From an uncultured Marinifilum sp. (GTDB lineage Bacteria; Bacteroidota; Bacteroidia; Bacteroidales; Marinifilaceae), in assembly GCF_963677195.1 (NCBI RefSeq), contig NZ_OY781918.1, positions 2,654,923 through 2,718,922 on the forward strand: a stretch of DNA of 64,000 nt, written 5' to 3'. The notes beneath the pieces were generated by a model. The model ran no database searches. It saw only the letters and a program-made list of their open reading frames with translations, and was not told the DNA's origin. Positions 27,511 to 36,836 of this stretch are shown here, one piece after another. The position numbers were made by a program, and so were the translations under genes. Position 1 is the stretch's first letter. Each line of letters starts with the position of its first letter.

Positions 27511-30500
27511 ATGAAGAAATTACTATTATTTATCATACTAGGACTGAGCCTGAATGTTTTTGCAGGTGAACGATTGAGTTTTAATAAAGGCTGGAAATTT
27601 AGTTTAGATGATAAAACAGGTGCAGAGCTTATAAATTACAACGATTCTGATTGGCGTATTCTGGATTTACCCCACGATTGGAGTATAGAGGGAGAATATA
27701 GTGAGGATGCGCCCATGGGAGATAAGTGTGGTTACTTGCCTGCCGGAATAGGATGGTATCGTAAAACGATTGAAGTTCCAAACGAATGGAAAGGAAAAAA
27801 CATTGAGATCGCATTCGATGGGGTTTTTATGAATAGCACGGTTTATGCTAATGGGAAGAAATTAGGGCATCGTCCTTATGGTTGGATTTCCTTTGCTTAT
27901 GATATTTCTAATCTGGTTGAAGAATCAAACAAAATTACCTTCGCTGTAAGAGTTGATAATGACAAGCAGCCATCGGCTCGTTGGTATACTGGAAGTGGAA
28001 TTTATGCCAATACGTGGATTGATATAAAATCTAAAATACATATTGCTCGAGATGGTATTTTCATTCGTACAAATCAAAACAAAATTAGTATTGATACTGA
28101 TTTAAAAAATTTAACTGAAAAAAAAGGAAAACTAACTTTAAAGACATCCATAAAGGATGCTGAAGGAAAAATTGTAAAAACAGTTGAGAGTAAATTAAAG
28201 TTAGATGCTAATTCAGTAAAAGTAGTTTCACAATTGCTCGAATTGAACGCTCCAAATCGATGGAATATCGACGATCCATATTTATACACTGCCAATAGCG
28301 TGCTTAAGCTTGGAAGTAACACCATTGATGTTGTGGAGACCAGATTTGGCGTGCGTGATATTGAGTGGAAACCAGAGACAGGTATGTGGATTAATGGCAA
28401 GAATATTAAAATGCAGGGAATCTGCAATCATCAGGATGCAGGAGCATTGGGTGCTGCTGTGCCAGATAAGGTTCTCCGATACCGTATTCAACAACTAAAA
28501 GATATGGGTGTGAATGCTTTCCGTACAGCTCATAATCCACAAACACCCCAATTTTACGACATGTGCGATGAAATGGGAATGTTAGTAATGGATGAGATTT
28601 TTGATGGATGGCATAAGAAAGCGACCAATGATTATGGAGCTCATTATTTTAATGATTGGTGGGAACAAGATCTTACTGACTGGATCAAGCGAGATCGCAA
28701 TCATCCCTCCATAGTAATTTATAGTGTTGGGAATGAAACACGAGGCGAAATTGCAAAAAGCCTTGTAGAAAAATGTCATGAATTTGATAATACTCGTCCG
28801 GTTACTTCGGGGCATTCTGGTTCAGATTTTATGGATGTCTTTGGTGTAAATGGTCATAGCGAAAAAATGGGTTTTTTCGATCATGAGATGGATACAACGC
28901 GCGTGTTTGTAGCAACCGAGAATACACATACATGGCAAGTTCGTGGTTTTTATAGAACCAAAACATGGTATCGAGATGGTTATCCTAACAAACGCCAACG
29001 TTCTTATTATTATCCTGATTTAACTGATGAAGAGATTTTTACTTATGATTGGACCAATTCACAAGGGCGCAAAAATTTTAAACAGATTTTCAATTCCAGC
29101 TATGATAATGCAATGGTGCGATTGACCTCACGTCAGAATATAGAACAGTTAAGAGATATTCCTAACTATGCGGGTTCGTTCCGTTGGACAGGTCATGATT
29201 ACATTGGAGAAGCAGGATACGTTCATGGAGGATGGCCTTTTAAATCTTTTATGGGTGGAGCTATTGATATGGCTAACTTCGAGAAAGACTTGTATTATCT
29301 GTATCAAAGCCAATGGACAAGTGCGCCAATGGTTCATATTTTACCGCATTGGACACACCCAACTCTTAAGGAAGGAACTGAAATACCTGTTTGGGTTTAT
29401 TCCAATTGCGATGAAGTGGAGCTTTTTTTGAATGATAAATCCTTAGGAAAGCAAAAACCTGGCAAGTCGTGGGATAAAATGCAATGCCAATGGATGCTTG
29501 GATATGTTCCGGGAGCTTTAAAAGCCATTGCATATAAAGATGGAACAATAGCGGCTCAGAAAGTAATTAGAACAGCCAGTCAGCCATCTCAGATTGCACT
29601 TTCGGTGGATGGAGAACCATTGTCAAACATTAAAGAGGATATTGTTCAGGTAAGAGTAAGTACAACTGATAGAAAAGGTGAGTTTTATCCGTATGGTGAA
29701 AACAGAAGCTATTTTCATGTTATTGGTTCGGGAAAAATAAGAGCCTTGGATAACGGTAGTCCTATTGATGTAGAAAAGCATTTCGAAGCCAAAGACAGAA
29801 TAGCATTTTTTGGATTAACTCGTGCTTATGTAGAATCGACCGACAAAGATGGTGATATCGGTTTGTTAGTAAGTTCAATTTTAGGAGAGAAAAAATTAAT
29901 TACTTCTAAAAAAGTAAGCATTAATACTCAATTGATGAATTTGAGAGGTGAGTTACCTAAAGCAGAGGTGAAAGTTTTTTATACAACTGATGGTAGTGAG
30001 CCTACAACCAATTCAGAACTTTACAAAGAACCATTCGAGATAGAATTTGGAACTACCGTAAAAGCATTGGTACTTTTAAATGGAACTCCTGTTCATATTA
30101 TGGCAGAAAGATTTGCTAATGATGAAGGATTTGTTTGGGACGGAGTTGCTGTAGCTGCAAATCTTGGTGGCGATCAGGCAGAAGATGCTTCTTATTCTAT
30201 TGCCAATGTAAACAATGCTGGGAATGGCTTTAATGGTAAGGGATATCTTGATTTTGGTAGAAATGCAGGCGCTTGGGTTGAATGGTATCAGGAAAATGAT
30301 GGAAGCCCGGGAGAATTCGAATTAGAGATTCGTTATAGTGCTTACAAAAAAATCAGACCTGAGTACAAAGTTAAACTTACTGTTAATGGAAAAGATCAAA
30401 TCATTCTGCTTCCAGCTAATGAAAACCATAAGAAAAATTGGCAGGTATATAGCTTGAAAACTCAATTAAATTCAGGAGCAAATAACATTAGAATTACTGC

Positions 30501-30546
30501 TTTGGATGATGATGGGTTATGTGTTGATGAACTTAAAGTTAAATAG
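27511..30546 (+). CDS. GH2 beta-galactosidase-like enzyme, large, with extra C-terminal domains
   Basis: This 1011-residue secreted enzyme (signal MKKLLLFIILGLSLNVFA) has the GH2 core: LPHDWSIEGEY and RWYTGSGIYANTW in the sugar-binding domain, and a barrel with E409 in YSVGNETRG as acid/base and E470 in VATENTHTW as likely nucleophile. The loop after the nucleophile is long and tyrosine- and arginine-rich, unlike the shorter GH2 here. Beyond the DUF4982-type domain it has a chitobiase-C-like module (VFYTTDGSEPTTNSELYKEP, near residue 825) and a final galactose-binding-like beta-sandwich (about 870-1011). These extra modules suggest attachment to polymer or cell surface. It follows the sulfatase by 35 bases. 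Confidence 0.88.
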   Translation: MKKLLLFIILGLSLNVFAGERLSFNKGWKFSLDDKTGAELINYNDSDWRILDLPHDWSIEGEYSEDAPMGDKCGYLPAGIGWYRKTIEVPNEWKGKNIEIAFDGVFMNSTVYANGKKLGHRPYGWISFAYDISNLVEESNKITFAVRVDNDKQPSARWYTGSGIYANTWIDIKSKIHIARDGIFIRTNQNKISIDTDLKNLTEKKGKLTLKTSIKDAEGKIVKTVESKLKLDANSVKVVSQLLELNAPNRWNIDDPYLYTANSVLKLGSNTIDVVETRFGVRDIEWKPETGMWINGKNIKMQGICNHQDAGALGAAVPDKVLRYRIQQLKDMGVNAFRTAHNPQTPQFYDMCDEMGMLVMDEIFDGWHKKATNDYGAHYFNDWWEQDLTDWIKRDRNHPSIVIYSVGNETRGEIAKSLVEKCHEFDNTRPVTSGHSGSDFMDVFGVNGHSEKMGFFDHEMDTTRVFVATENTHTWQVRGFYRTKTWYRDGYPNKRQRSYYYPDLTDEEIFTYDWTNSQGRKNFKQIFNSSYDNAMVRLTSRQNIEQLRDIPNYAGSFRWTGHDYIGEAGYVHGGWPFKSFMGGAIDMANFEKDLYYLYQSQWTSAPMVHILPHWTHPTLKEGTEIPVWVYSNCDEVELFLNDKSLGKQKPGKSWDKMQCQWMLGYVPGALKAIAYKDGTIAAQKVIRTASQPSQIALSVDGEPLSNIKEDIVQVRVSTTDRKGEFYPYGENRSYFHVIGSGKIRALDNGSPIDVEKHFEAKDRIAFFGLTRAYVESTDKDGDIGLLVSSILGEKKLITSKKVSINTQLMNLRGELPKAEVKVFYTTDGSEPTTNSELYKEPFEIEFGTTVKALVLLNGTPVHIMAERFANDEGFVWDGVAVAANLGGDQAEDASYSIANVNNAGNGFNGKGYLDFGRNAGAWVEWYQENDGSPGEFELEIRYSAYKKIRPEYKVKLTVNGKDQIILLPANENHKKNWQVYSLKTQLNSGANNIRITALDDDGLCVDELKVK

Positions 30547-30570
30547 TTATAATATTTTAATGACTAAGTA

Positions 30571-32490
30571 ATGAAAAGAAGAGATTTTTTTAAAAAAGGA
30601 GCACAAGGAGCTATTGTTGCAAGCTTGTTACCTGTAGTGGGTACTGCTAGTGCAGCACCAATAATTGATAATACAGATCGTTCAAAAGATAATTGGTTAC
30701 AAGTTGCATCAGGTAAAAAAGGGAATCCTGTTCGCAAGCAAACTTTGTATACTGATGTTTTGGTAATTGGGGCTGGTATGGCAGGAATTTCGGCAGCTGT
30801 TTCGGCAGCAAGAAATGGAGCAAAAACCATTTTAATTCAGGATAGACCAGTTTTAGGAGGAAATGCATCAAGTGAGATGCGTGTAACCGTTAATGGTGCT
30901 CCACAAGAAAGAGAAACTGGTATTGTTGAAGAAATTTTGATTGAAAATTGGGTTCACAACAAACAGGAATCTTATCCGGTTTGGGATCATGTTTTGTACG
31001 ATTTTGTTGTGCGTGAGCCAAATTTGGAATTAATGCTGAATACTCAAGCAGTTGATGTCGAAATGAATGGCGATAAGATAAAATCAGCTATTTGTTGGGG
31101 ATTAACAAATGAAACAGAATTCACCATTAATGCAAAACAGTTTATCGATTGTTCTGGAGATGGATTGCTGGCAGCACTAGCAGGAGCTGAATACAGAACC
31201 GGAAGAGAAGGTAAAGAGGAATTTAATGAGTCTTATGCTCCCGATCAGCCAGATGGATGGACAATGGGAGATTGTATCATGATGATTACAAAAGATATGG
31301 GACGACCAATGCCTTTTAAAGCTCCCTCTTATGCAATTCCTTTCGATCATGAAACCGCATTTAAAGATAAGCACCGAAGAATAAAGCATCTGAAAGAAGG
31401 TTTTTGGTGGATTGAAGTTGGTAGCGAATACGATACTATTGCTGATAGAGAGGGTAATCGTCATAAGCTAATGTCTTATTTCTATGGCGTTTGGGATTAC
31501 ATTAAAAATTCCGGAGACTATCCTGAATCTGAAAATATAGTAATAGATTGGGTAGGATCAATTCCTGGTCGTCGCGAGTCGCGTAGATTTATGGGCGATT
31601 ATATTTTAACACAAAACGATATTCTGGAAAATACTCATTTCGAGGATGCAATTGGTTTTGGAGGTTGGTCTTTAGATGAGCACAATCCTGGAGGAATTGA
31701 AAACTTGGAAGAACCAGCAAGCTACTTTCATAAAAGATCGAAAAAAATATACGAAGTACCTTATGGTATTTTATATTCGAAGAATATTAGCAACCTTTCC
31801 TTTGCAGGACGTAATGCCAGTTTAACTCATATTGCATTATCATCAACCCGAATTATTGCTACTTGTTCGTTAATGGGACAAGCTGTTGGTACTGCTGCAG
31901 CAATCTGCTTGCAAAAGCAGATTAATCCACGAGAATTACGAAATAAGCACATTAAAGTGCTGCAGGAGCAACTGCTTCGCGATGATGTTTTTATTCCAAA
32001 TTGTCCTGCGGCCGATAAAAATGATCTGGCTCGAAAAGCTGATCTAATTATTGCTTCATCAACTCTTTCGGGAGATGTTAATTTATTGATAGATGGTATT
32101 TCTCGAGATAGAGGAGAAGAAGTACACCATTGGGAATCTGATGGTATGAATGCGGAATTGCAGCTAGAATGGAAAAAGCCTGTGAAAATTTCAAAAGTTG
32201 AGTTGAAAGGTGATACTAATGTTCTAAGAAGAATGATGATGCATAAAAATCCGGATAAGAATATCAAAAACAAACAAATTCTTGACGTTCCGCCAGAATT
32301 GATAAAAACTGCAAGAATTGAGGCTCGAGTAAAAGGAGAGTGGCTTGAAATGGCTAAAATTGAGGATAATATTACTCGTTCCATTAAAGCAAGTTTCGAT
32401 CAGGTAAAAACCTCGGCTATTCGTGTTATTTTAAAAGAAACATGGGGATACGAAAATGTAAAATTATTTGAATTGCGTTGTTATTCATGA
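30571..32490 (+). CDS. Tat-exported FAD-dependent oxidoreductase with C-terminal galactose-binding-like domain
   Basis: This 639-residue protein begins MKRRDFFKKGAQG, a twin-arginine leader, so it is exported folded with its cofactor. The FAD-binding Rossmann motif VIGAGMAGISAAVSAARNG is at about residues 65-83. Later segments ASSEMRVTVNG, FIDCSGDGLLAALAGAEYRTG, VGSIPGRRESRRFMGDYILT and SFAGRNASLTHIALSSTRI fit the FAD_oxidored family found in many glycan loci. Residues 520-639 form a discoidin-like beta-sandwich (NLLIDGISRDRGEEVHHWES). The stop overlaps the next start by ATGA, so the two proteins are made together. Sugar oxidation in the periplasm is inferred; its substrate is unknown. Confidence 0.85.
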   Translation: MKRRDFFKKGAQGAIVASLLPVVGTASAAPIIDNTDRSKDNWLQVASGKKGNPVRKQTLYTDVLVIGAGMAGISAAVSAARNGAKTILIQDRPVLGGNASSEMRVTVNGAPQERETGIVEEILIENWVHNKQESYPVWDHVLYDFVVREPNLELMLNTQAVDVEMNGDKIKSAICWGLTNETEFTINAKQFIDCSGDGLLAALAGAEYRTGREGKEEFNESYAPDQPDGWTMGDCIMMITKDMGRPMPFKAPSYAIPFDHETAFKDKHRRIKHLKEGFWWIEVGSEYDTIADREGNRHKLMSYFYGVWDYIKNSGDYPESENIVIDWVGSIPGRRESRRFMGDYILTQNDILENTHFEDAIGFGGWSLDEHNPGGIENLEEPASYFHKRSKKIYEVPYGILYSKNISNLSFAGRNASLTHIALSSTRIIATCSLMGQAVGTAAAICLQKQINPRELRNKHIKVLQEQLLRDDVFIPNCPAADKNDLARKADLIIASSTLSGDVNLLIDGISRDRGEEVHHWESDGMNAELQLEWKKPVKISKVELKGDTNVLRRMMMHKNPDKNIKNKQILDVPPELIKTARIEARVKGEWLEMAKIEDNITRSIKASFDQVKTSAIRVILKETWGYENVKLFELRCYS

Positions 32491-33608
32491 TACAGTATCG
32501 AAAAATATTGTTTAGTTTATGTTTGTTGTTGTGGAGCTTAGGCTCTGCTACAGCAGACATTTTTGTCTCTCAGGATTCAGAGAAAGTATATAACTTAACT
32601 TATTCTCACCCTGGGAATAAAAATAATGAGTGCGATAGTGTTGTTCTTTACCAAAACAAAAAAGAATTTTATATGGATGTTCCTTCGGTGTATTGCTGGG
32701 ATAATGTATGTAAAATTGATACTCTTAGATTTTATTGGAGCAGAATCGGACTTTTTCAGCGATTAGAAATTAAGCCAAATTCACAACTGGAGAAAGCGAA
32801 TCATGAGTTTTTTACCAAATCTGATTATTTAAAATTAGATGAGATACTTCGAAACAAAAATTCAATTTTTAAGTCATTAAATGCAGATGAAATACTAACA
32901 AGTACTCAAGAAAATAGAGACGTAGATGCTTTTTCGGGTGCAACAAGAATTGAAATTGACCAAAACGAAACAGTTAAAGGGGCTACGCTTACTTGTTATA
33001 CTTTGTGGCATTGGGCAAATGGAAGTATATGCAAAAAAATACAAAAAATAAGTGGTGAGCATATAAGCAGAAAAGATCTGATAAAATACCTAAAAGATGA
33101 AGATAACAGGTATAGAATATTTGCAATTTCACAATTTATTATAAGAAAAGACTATAGTTCTTCAGTAATAAAATCTATTCTTCAATTACAGAGTATCGAA
33201 AGTAATGATCTACTAAAATTAAGAATGAATTATTTTGAGAATGCTCCAAAAAGCGTTTATCAATCAGTAATTTTAAAAACTTTAGAAAGGAATAATTCGA
33301 TTCAAAATGTGTTAAGTTTAAAATCTCTTTTAAAAAATAAAAATAAGATTTCACCCAATTTATTTAAAGACTTGTGTCTGTATACTCCCGAGTTTAAGTC
33401 TTATCATGAAATTGATTTATTATTAACTTTAATTGAGAATATGGATAATAAAATGAAGATAGATTTAGCACCAATTTTTGTATTGTTAAAGAAATCAAAT
33501 ATTATTATCAGCCGAAGAGCATACTGGTTTTTAAAGGGAAAAAATATAAATAAAAGCCAGCAAGAAATGATAAAGGCTTTTGAAGAAGCAAAAAGCGAGT
33601 ACTTGTAA
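32487..33608 (+). CDS. Secreted protein with an FMN-binding-like domain and ApbE flavinylation motif
   Basis: This 373-residue exported protein (signal MIQYRKILFSLCLLLWSLGSATA) would normally be called hypothetical. Residues 147-153 read DAFSGAT, the D-x-x-S-G-A-T pattern on which ApbE transferases attach FMN through the Thr (here Thr153). The preceding GLFQRLEI and SDYLKLDEIL segments also resemble FMN_bind domains. Residues 180-373 are helical and HEAT-like (for example YRIFAISQFIIRKDYSSSVI). The start overlaps the oxidoreductase stop by four bases (ATGA); the frame opens at a TTG at 32478, but the coupled ATG at 32487 is favoured. I infer an electron acceptor or carrier for the oxidoreductase. 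No ApbE gene is in the window. Confidence 0.75.
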   Translation: MIQYRKILFSLCLLLWSLGSATADIFVSQDSEKVYNLTYSHPGNKNNECDSVVLYQNKKEFYMDVPSVYCWDNVCKIDTLRFYWSRIGLFQRLEIKPNSQLEKANHEFFTKSDYLKLDEILRNKNSIFKSLNADEILTSTQENRDVDAFSGATRIEIDQNETVKGATLTCYTLWHWANGSICKKIQKISGEHISRKDLIKYLKDEDNRYRIFAISQFIIRKDYSSSVIKSILQLQSIESNDLLKLRMNYFENAPKSVYQSVILKTLERNNSIQNVLSLKSLLKNKNKISPNLFKDLCLYTPEFKSYHEIDLLLTLIENMDNKMKIDLAPIFVLLKKSNIIISRRAYWFLKGKNINKSQQEMIKAFEEAKSEYL

Positions 33609-33661
33609 TTATCTTAAAATAGAGATAAAAAAAGCATAGTAAATTATAATAAAACAAGGGT

Positions 33662-33726
33662 TTTACCCAGAGGTACACAAGTTATACTTGCGGAGACAAG
33701 ATTTTTGTATAAAAGAAGAATATTTG
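33662..33726 (+). promoter_or_regulatory. Operator/promoter B of the HTCS-type regulon (upstream of fourth sulfatase)
   Basis: Distal element TTTACCCAGAGGTACACA at 33662-33679 and proximal element TATACTTGCGGAGACAAG at 33683-33700 lie 59 and 38 bases before TATTTG of the -7 box AATATTTG (33719-33726). The ATG follows 27 bases later. Confidence 0.7.
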
Positions 33727-33752
33727 TTTACAGATATTAAAAACAGATAGAA

Positions 33753-35108
33753 ATGAGAAAATATTTAATTGTAACAGCTTTAATTCTGGCAAGTTTAGTT
33801 GGACTTGCTAAGGAAAAACCAAACGTAGTAATCTTTTTTGTTGACGATTTGGGTTGGGCTGATTTAGGATATAGAAATAAACTTTTTGAAACTCCAAATG
33901 TGGATCAGTTAAAAAAAGATGGAGTCGATTTTGAAAGAGCTTATATTTCAACACCAACTTGCAGTCCAAGTCGTGCTTCAATTCTAACAGGAAAAGAACC
34001 TGCCCGTTTGCAAATGCCACGACATATTACTCATGCCGATAAAAAAACCGGTAGAAACGAAAAAGAATATAATTTGTGGGAAAGAGATCCTGTAAATATG
34101 CCTTCTCGCAACTGGCTTCCTTTAAATGAGATTACTTATGCCGAAAGATTAAAAGAATATGGATATTACAATGCATTTATAGGAAAATGGCACTTGGGAC
34201 ATGAACCTTATCATCCAATTCACCAAGGATTTGATGAGCAATATGGGACCAGTAATTTTGGTCATCCAAAAGGATATTATCAACCATTTTTTAATGGCGT
34301 AAATCCTTTAAAAGATATTCCTGAGGATCAGTATTTAACCGATGTTTTAACTGATAAAGCTGAAGAATTTATCGAGAACTACGATAAGGATCAACCTTTT
34401 AATTTATCGATGTGGCTATATGATGTGCACGGACCACATGTTGGTAGAAAAGATTTGGTAGATTCTTATAAAGCCAAAGGAATGGAAAAACGTTATGCCG
34501 AATATGGAGCTATGGTTGCTGCTATGGATGAGGCATTAGGACGAATAAGATTAGCATTGGAAAAGAAAGGAATTGCTGATAATACAGTTATTTTATTTAC
34601 TTCAGACCAAGGAGGCTATTTTACCAATTTTCCCTTGAGAGGAAAAAAGAATGGAGGAAATACTTTGGGAGAAGGAGGAGCAAGAGTTCCGTTTATTTTG
34701 TATTATCCGGGAGTAACAGAAGCAAATACTGTTTGTGAAACACCAATTCAAACTATTGATGTATATCCAACTTTGGTGGAGATTGCATCGGGAAAGAAGT
34801 GTACCGATTCACAAATTCAGGGAAAAAGTATTTTACCACTTGTTAAAGGTGAAAAGTTCGAAAAAAGGAATTTGTATTTTTTCCGTTCTTATGAAGATCA
34901 GTATTCTGCTATAATTTCGGGCGATTGGAAATTAATAAATTATCATAGCGGACTAAAACAATTGTACAATATAAAGGAAGATACTGGCGAGGTAAACAAC
35001 TTAATTTTTGTTAAACCAAGTATTGCGAAAAAATTAGCAAAAGAGCTTAAATCGTGGGAGAATGAAGCTTTAAAAGATGTTGTTAATGCTGATGAAATTG
35101 AAAAATAG
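33753..35108 (+). CDS. S1 sulfatase, secreted (4 of 7)
   Basis: This 451-residue protein is the shortest sulfatase here and the only one without a clear lipobox: its leader MRKYLIVTALILASLVGLA looks like a type I signal, so it may be periplasmic or released. Metal-site VDDLGWADLGY has the Asp pair at 31-32, and CSPSR has Cys70 for formylglycine. The active-site segments GKWHLGHEPYHPIHQGFDE and SMWLYDVHGPHVGRKDL are well kept. It is the first gene behind operator B and is followed after seven bases by another sulfatase. Confidence 0.92.
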   Translation: MRKYLIVTALILASLVGLAKEKPNVVIFFVDDLGWADLGYRNKLFETPNVDQLKKDGVDFERAYISTPTCSPSRASILTGKEPARLQMPRHITHADKKTGRNEKEYNLWERDPVNMPSRNWLPLNEITYAERLKEYGYYNAFIGKWHLGHEPYHPIHQGFDEQYGTSNFGHPKGYYQPFFNGVNPLKDIPEDQYLTDVLTDKAEEFIENYDKDQPFNLSMWLYDVHGPHVGRKDLVDSYKAKGMEKRYAEYGAMVAAMDEALGRIRLALEKKGIADNTVILFTSDQGGYFTNFPLRGKKNGGNTLGEGGARVPFILYYPGVTEANTVCETPIQTIDVYPTLVEIASGKKCTDSQIQGKSILPLVKGEKFEKRNLYFFRSYEDQYSAIISGDWKLINYHSGLKQLYNIKEDTGEVNNLIFVKPSIAKKLAKELKSWENEALKDVVNADEIEK

Positions 35109-35115
35109 GAGAACC

Positions 35116-36591
35116 ATGAAGAAGTATTTTTTATTCGCACTTGTATTTGTTTCCTTATTAGCTTGTAAGGCTCAGGATAAACCTAATATTATTTGGCTAA
35201 TGGCTGAAGATATGAGTTTAGACCTGGAATGTTATGGAATGCCTGCTGTTAAAACCCCAACTCTTAACAAAATGGCTGAGCAGGGTGTACGTTTCGATAA
35301 TTGTTTTGTAACAAATCCAATTTGTTCGCCAAGTCGATCGGCCATGATGGTGGGAACACATCAGCTAAAAATTAATGCACACAATCATAGAAGCAATCGA
35401 AATGTGCCTTTGAACGAGAATTTTACTCCTTTCACAAAATTGTTGAGAGATGCTGGTTACACCTGTATTTTGGGAAACCATTTGGTAATGAAAAAAGGGA
35501 GAAAAATTGATGTGAACTTTAAGCACAAAGCAATCGGAGAATGGGATGGTAAAACAAAGTTTGGTTTATTCGATAAGTACGACAATTTCGAAAAAGAAGA
35601 TCAACCATTCTTTGCACAAATTCAGTTGGCAGCTAGTCACAGGGGAGATTGGTGGAACGATGTTCGAAACCAATCGAAACATCCTGTAAATCCTGACTCT
35701 GTTGTTTTACCTTCATATTTAGCCGATCATCCTGCAATTCGTTTAGATTGGGCTAAATATCTCGATCAGATTGAATATCTGGACAATGAAATTGGACAGA
35801 TTTTTGCAGACTTGGAAGATAAAGGAATGGCCGATAATACAATTGTAATTTTTATTGGCGATAACGGACGATGCAATATACGTGGTAAAGGTTACTTGCA
35901 AGATCCTGGTTTAAGAATTCCTTTGCTGGTTTATTCTCCTAAATCTTTAAAAGGAGAAAAAGTACGTAAAGATGTTGTAAGTTCTATTGATATAACCGCT
36001 ACAATTCTCGATTTTGCAGGAATTAAGCAGCCTGATTATATGACTGGAAAACCAATTTTTAATGAGAAATTTGGGAGAGAATACGTTTATTCTGCTCGCG
36101 ATTTATGGGACGAGATAGAAGAGAAAATTCGTGCAATATCTTCTAAAGAATGGAAATACATTCGAAATGATAAGCCCGAAGTTCCTTACGATGCACATCA
36201 GGCATATTTAGAATTTTACCGACCAGCAGTTCATATTATGAGACAATTAAAAGCTGAAGGAAAACTAAGTCCTGAACAGGAATTCTTTTTTGCAGATTCG
36301 AAACCAAAAGAAGAACTGTACAATTTGATAGAGGATCCTCAGGAGTTGAATAATTTGGCTGGAAATCCTAAATTCTCAAGTATTCTTAAAAAGTTGAGGA
36401 AAGAAACTCGCCACTTCGATCAAATTAATAAACCTGTAAGTGATATCTATGAGCCTATAATTCCTAAATCTGTTGAAATTTTAGAATGGGTGAAAAAGGA
36501 GCGACCAAAATTATATCAGCAAATGAAAGATGGTGTTGAAATTGGTTTTCATTCTGCAGGTCAGGAATACAAAAAATCAAAGAAAAAATAG
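35116..36591 (+). CDS. S1 sulfatase lipoprotein (5 of 7)
   Basis: This 491-residue sulfatase has lipobox SLLAC (Cys17), the metal-site pair Glu31-Asp32 in WLMAEDMSLDLECYG, and CSPSR with Cys70. The Glu-Asp pair and the NHRSNRNVP segment after the motif resemble the sulfatase at 22024, so the two form a subgroup. The frame is open from 35077, overlapping the previous gene, but AGGAGAACC precedes the ATG at 35116, which also gives a proper lipoprotein leader. That start leaves a seven-base gap to the upstream sulfatase. Confidence 0.92.
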   Translation: MKKYFLFALVFVSLLACKAQDKPNIIWLMAEDMSLDLECYGMPAVKTPTLNKMAEQGVRFDNCFVTNPICSPSRSAMMVGTHQLKINAHNHRSNRNVPLNENFTPFTKLLRDAGYTCILGNHLVMKKGRKIDVNFKHKAIGEWDGKTKFGLFDKYDNFEKEDQPFFAQIQLAASHRGDWWNDVRNQSKHPVNPDSVVLPSYLADHPAIRLDWAKYLDQIEYLDNEIGQIFADLEDKGMADNTIVIFIGDNGRCNIRGKGYLQDPGLRIPLLVYSPKSLKGEKVRKDVVSSIDITATILDFAGIKQPDYMTGKPIFNEKFGREYVYSARDLWDEIEEKIRAISSKEWKYIRNDKPEVPYDAHQAYLEFYRPAVHIMRQLKAEGKLSPEQEFFFADSKPKEELYNLIEDPQELNNLAGNPKFSSILKKLRKETRHFDQINKPVSDIYEPIIPKSVEILEWVKKERPKLYQQMKDGVEIGFHSAGQEYKKSKKK

Positions 36592-36741
36592 AAATTTAGT
36601 TTAGTTATTAAGCATTAATTAATGCCGGATAGATTGTTGCATTGGCTAGTATTTACGCAATAATTTTATTCGGTATTTTTTTTAATTTATTGTGTAATGA
36701 TCAGGATGCTAAATTATTGTGCTTATAGTTATTACTGCTTT

Positions 36742-36806
36742 TTAACTCGAGAATACATTTATTTTACCTAGAGTTACCAATTGCCTTTCTAAAAACAGAA
36801 TATTTG
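36742..36806 (+). promoter_or_regulatory. Operator/promoter C of the HTCS-type regulon (upstream of sixth sulfatase)
   Basis: Distal element TTAACTCGAGAATACATT at 36742-36759 and proximal element TTTACCTAGAGTTACCAA at 36763-36780 lie 59 and 38 bases before TATTTG of the -7 box AATATTTG (36799-36806). The ATG follows 31 bases after the first base past the box. Confidence 0.7.
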
Positions 36807-36836
36807 TAAATAAGATTTTACTAAAAAATAAACATT

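Noticed and set aside
29160..29220. Apparent loss of the GH2 nucleophile in the large enzyme (GSFRWTG instead of GEFVWTG)
   Set aside because: That strand corresponds to the last barrel strand, not the nucleophile. The nucleophile position is earlier, at E470 in VATENTHTW, and is intact.
31827..32384. A 185-codon open frame on the minus strand inside the FAD oxidoreductase gene
   Set aside because: It is antisense to a well-supported gene, has no promoter or ribosome site and a serine-rich low-information composition.
32692..32712. CWDNVC in the FMN-motif protein as a possible heme site
   Set aside because: Heme c attachment needs CxxCH. The spacing differs and no His follows.
35077..35115. 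Upstream start for the fifth sulfatase giving a 32-base overlap with the previous gene
   Set aside because: The ATG at 35116 has an AGGAG-type ribosome site and directly begins a lipoprotein leader.
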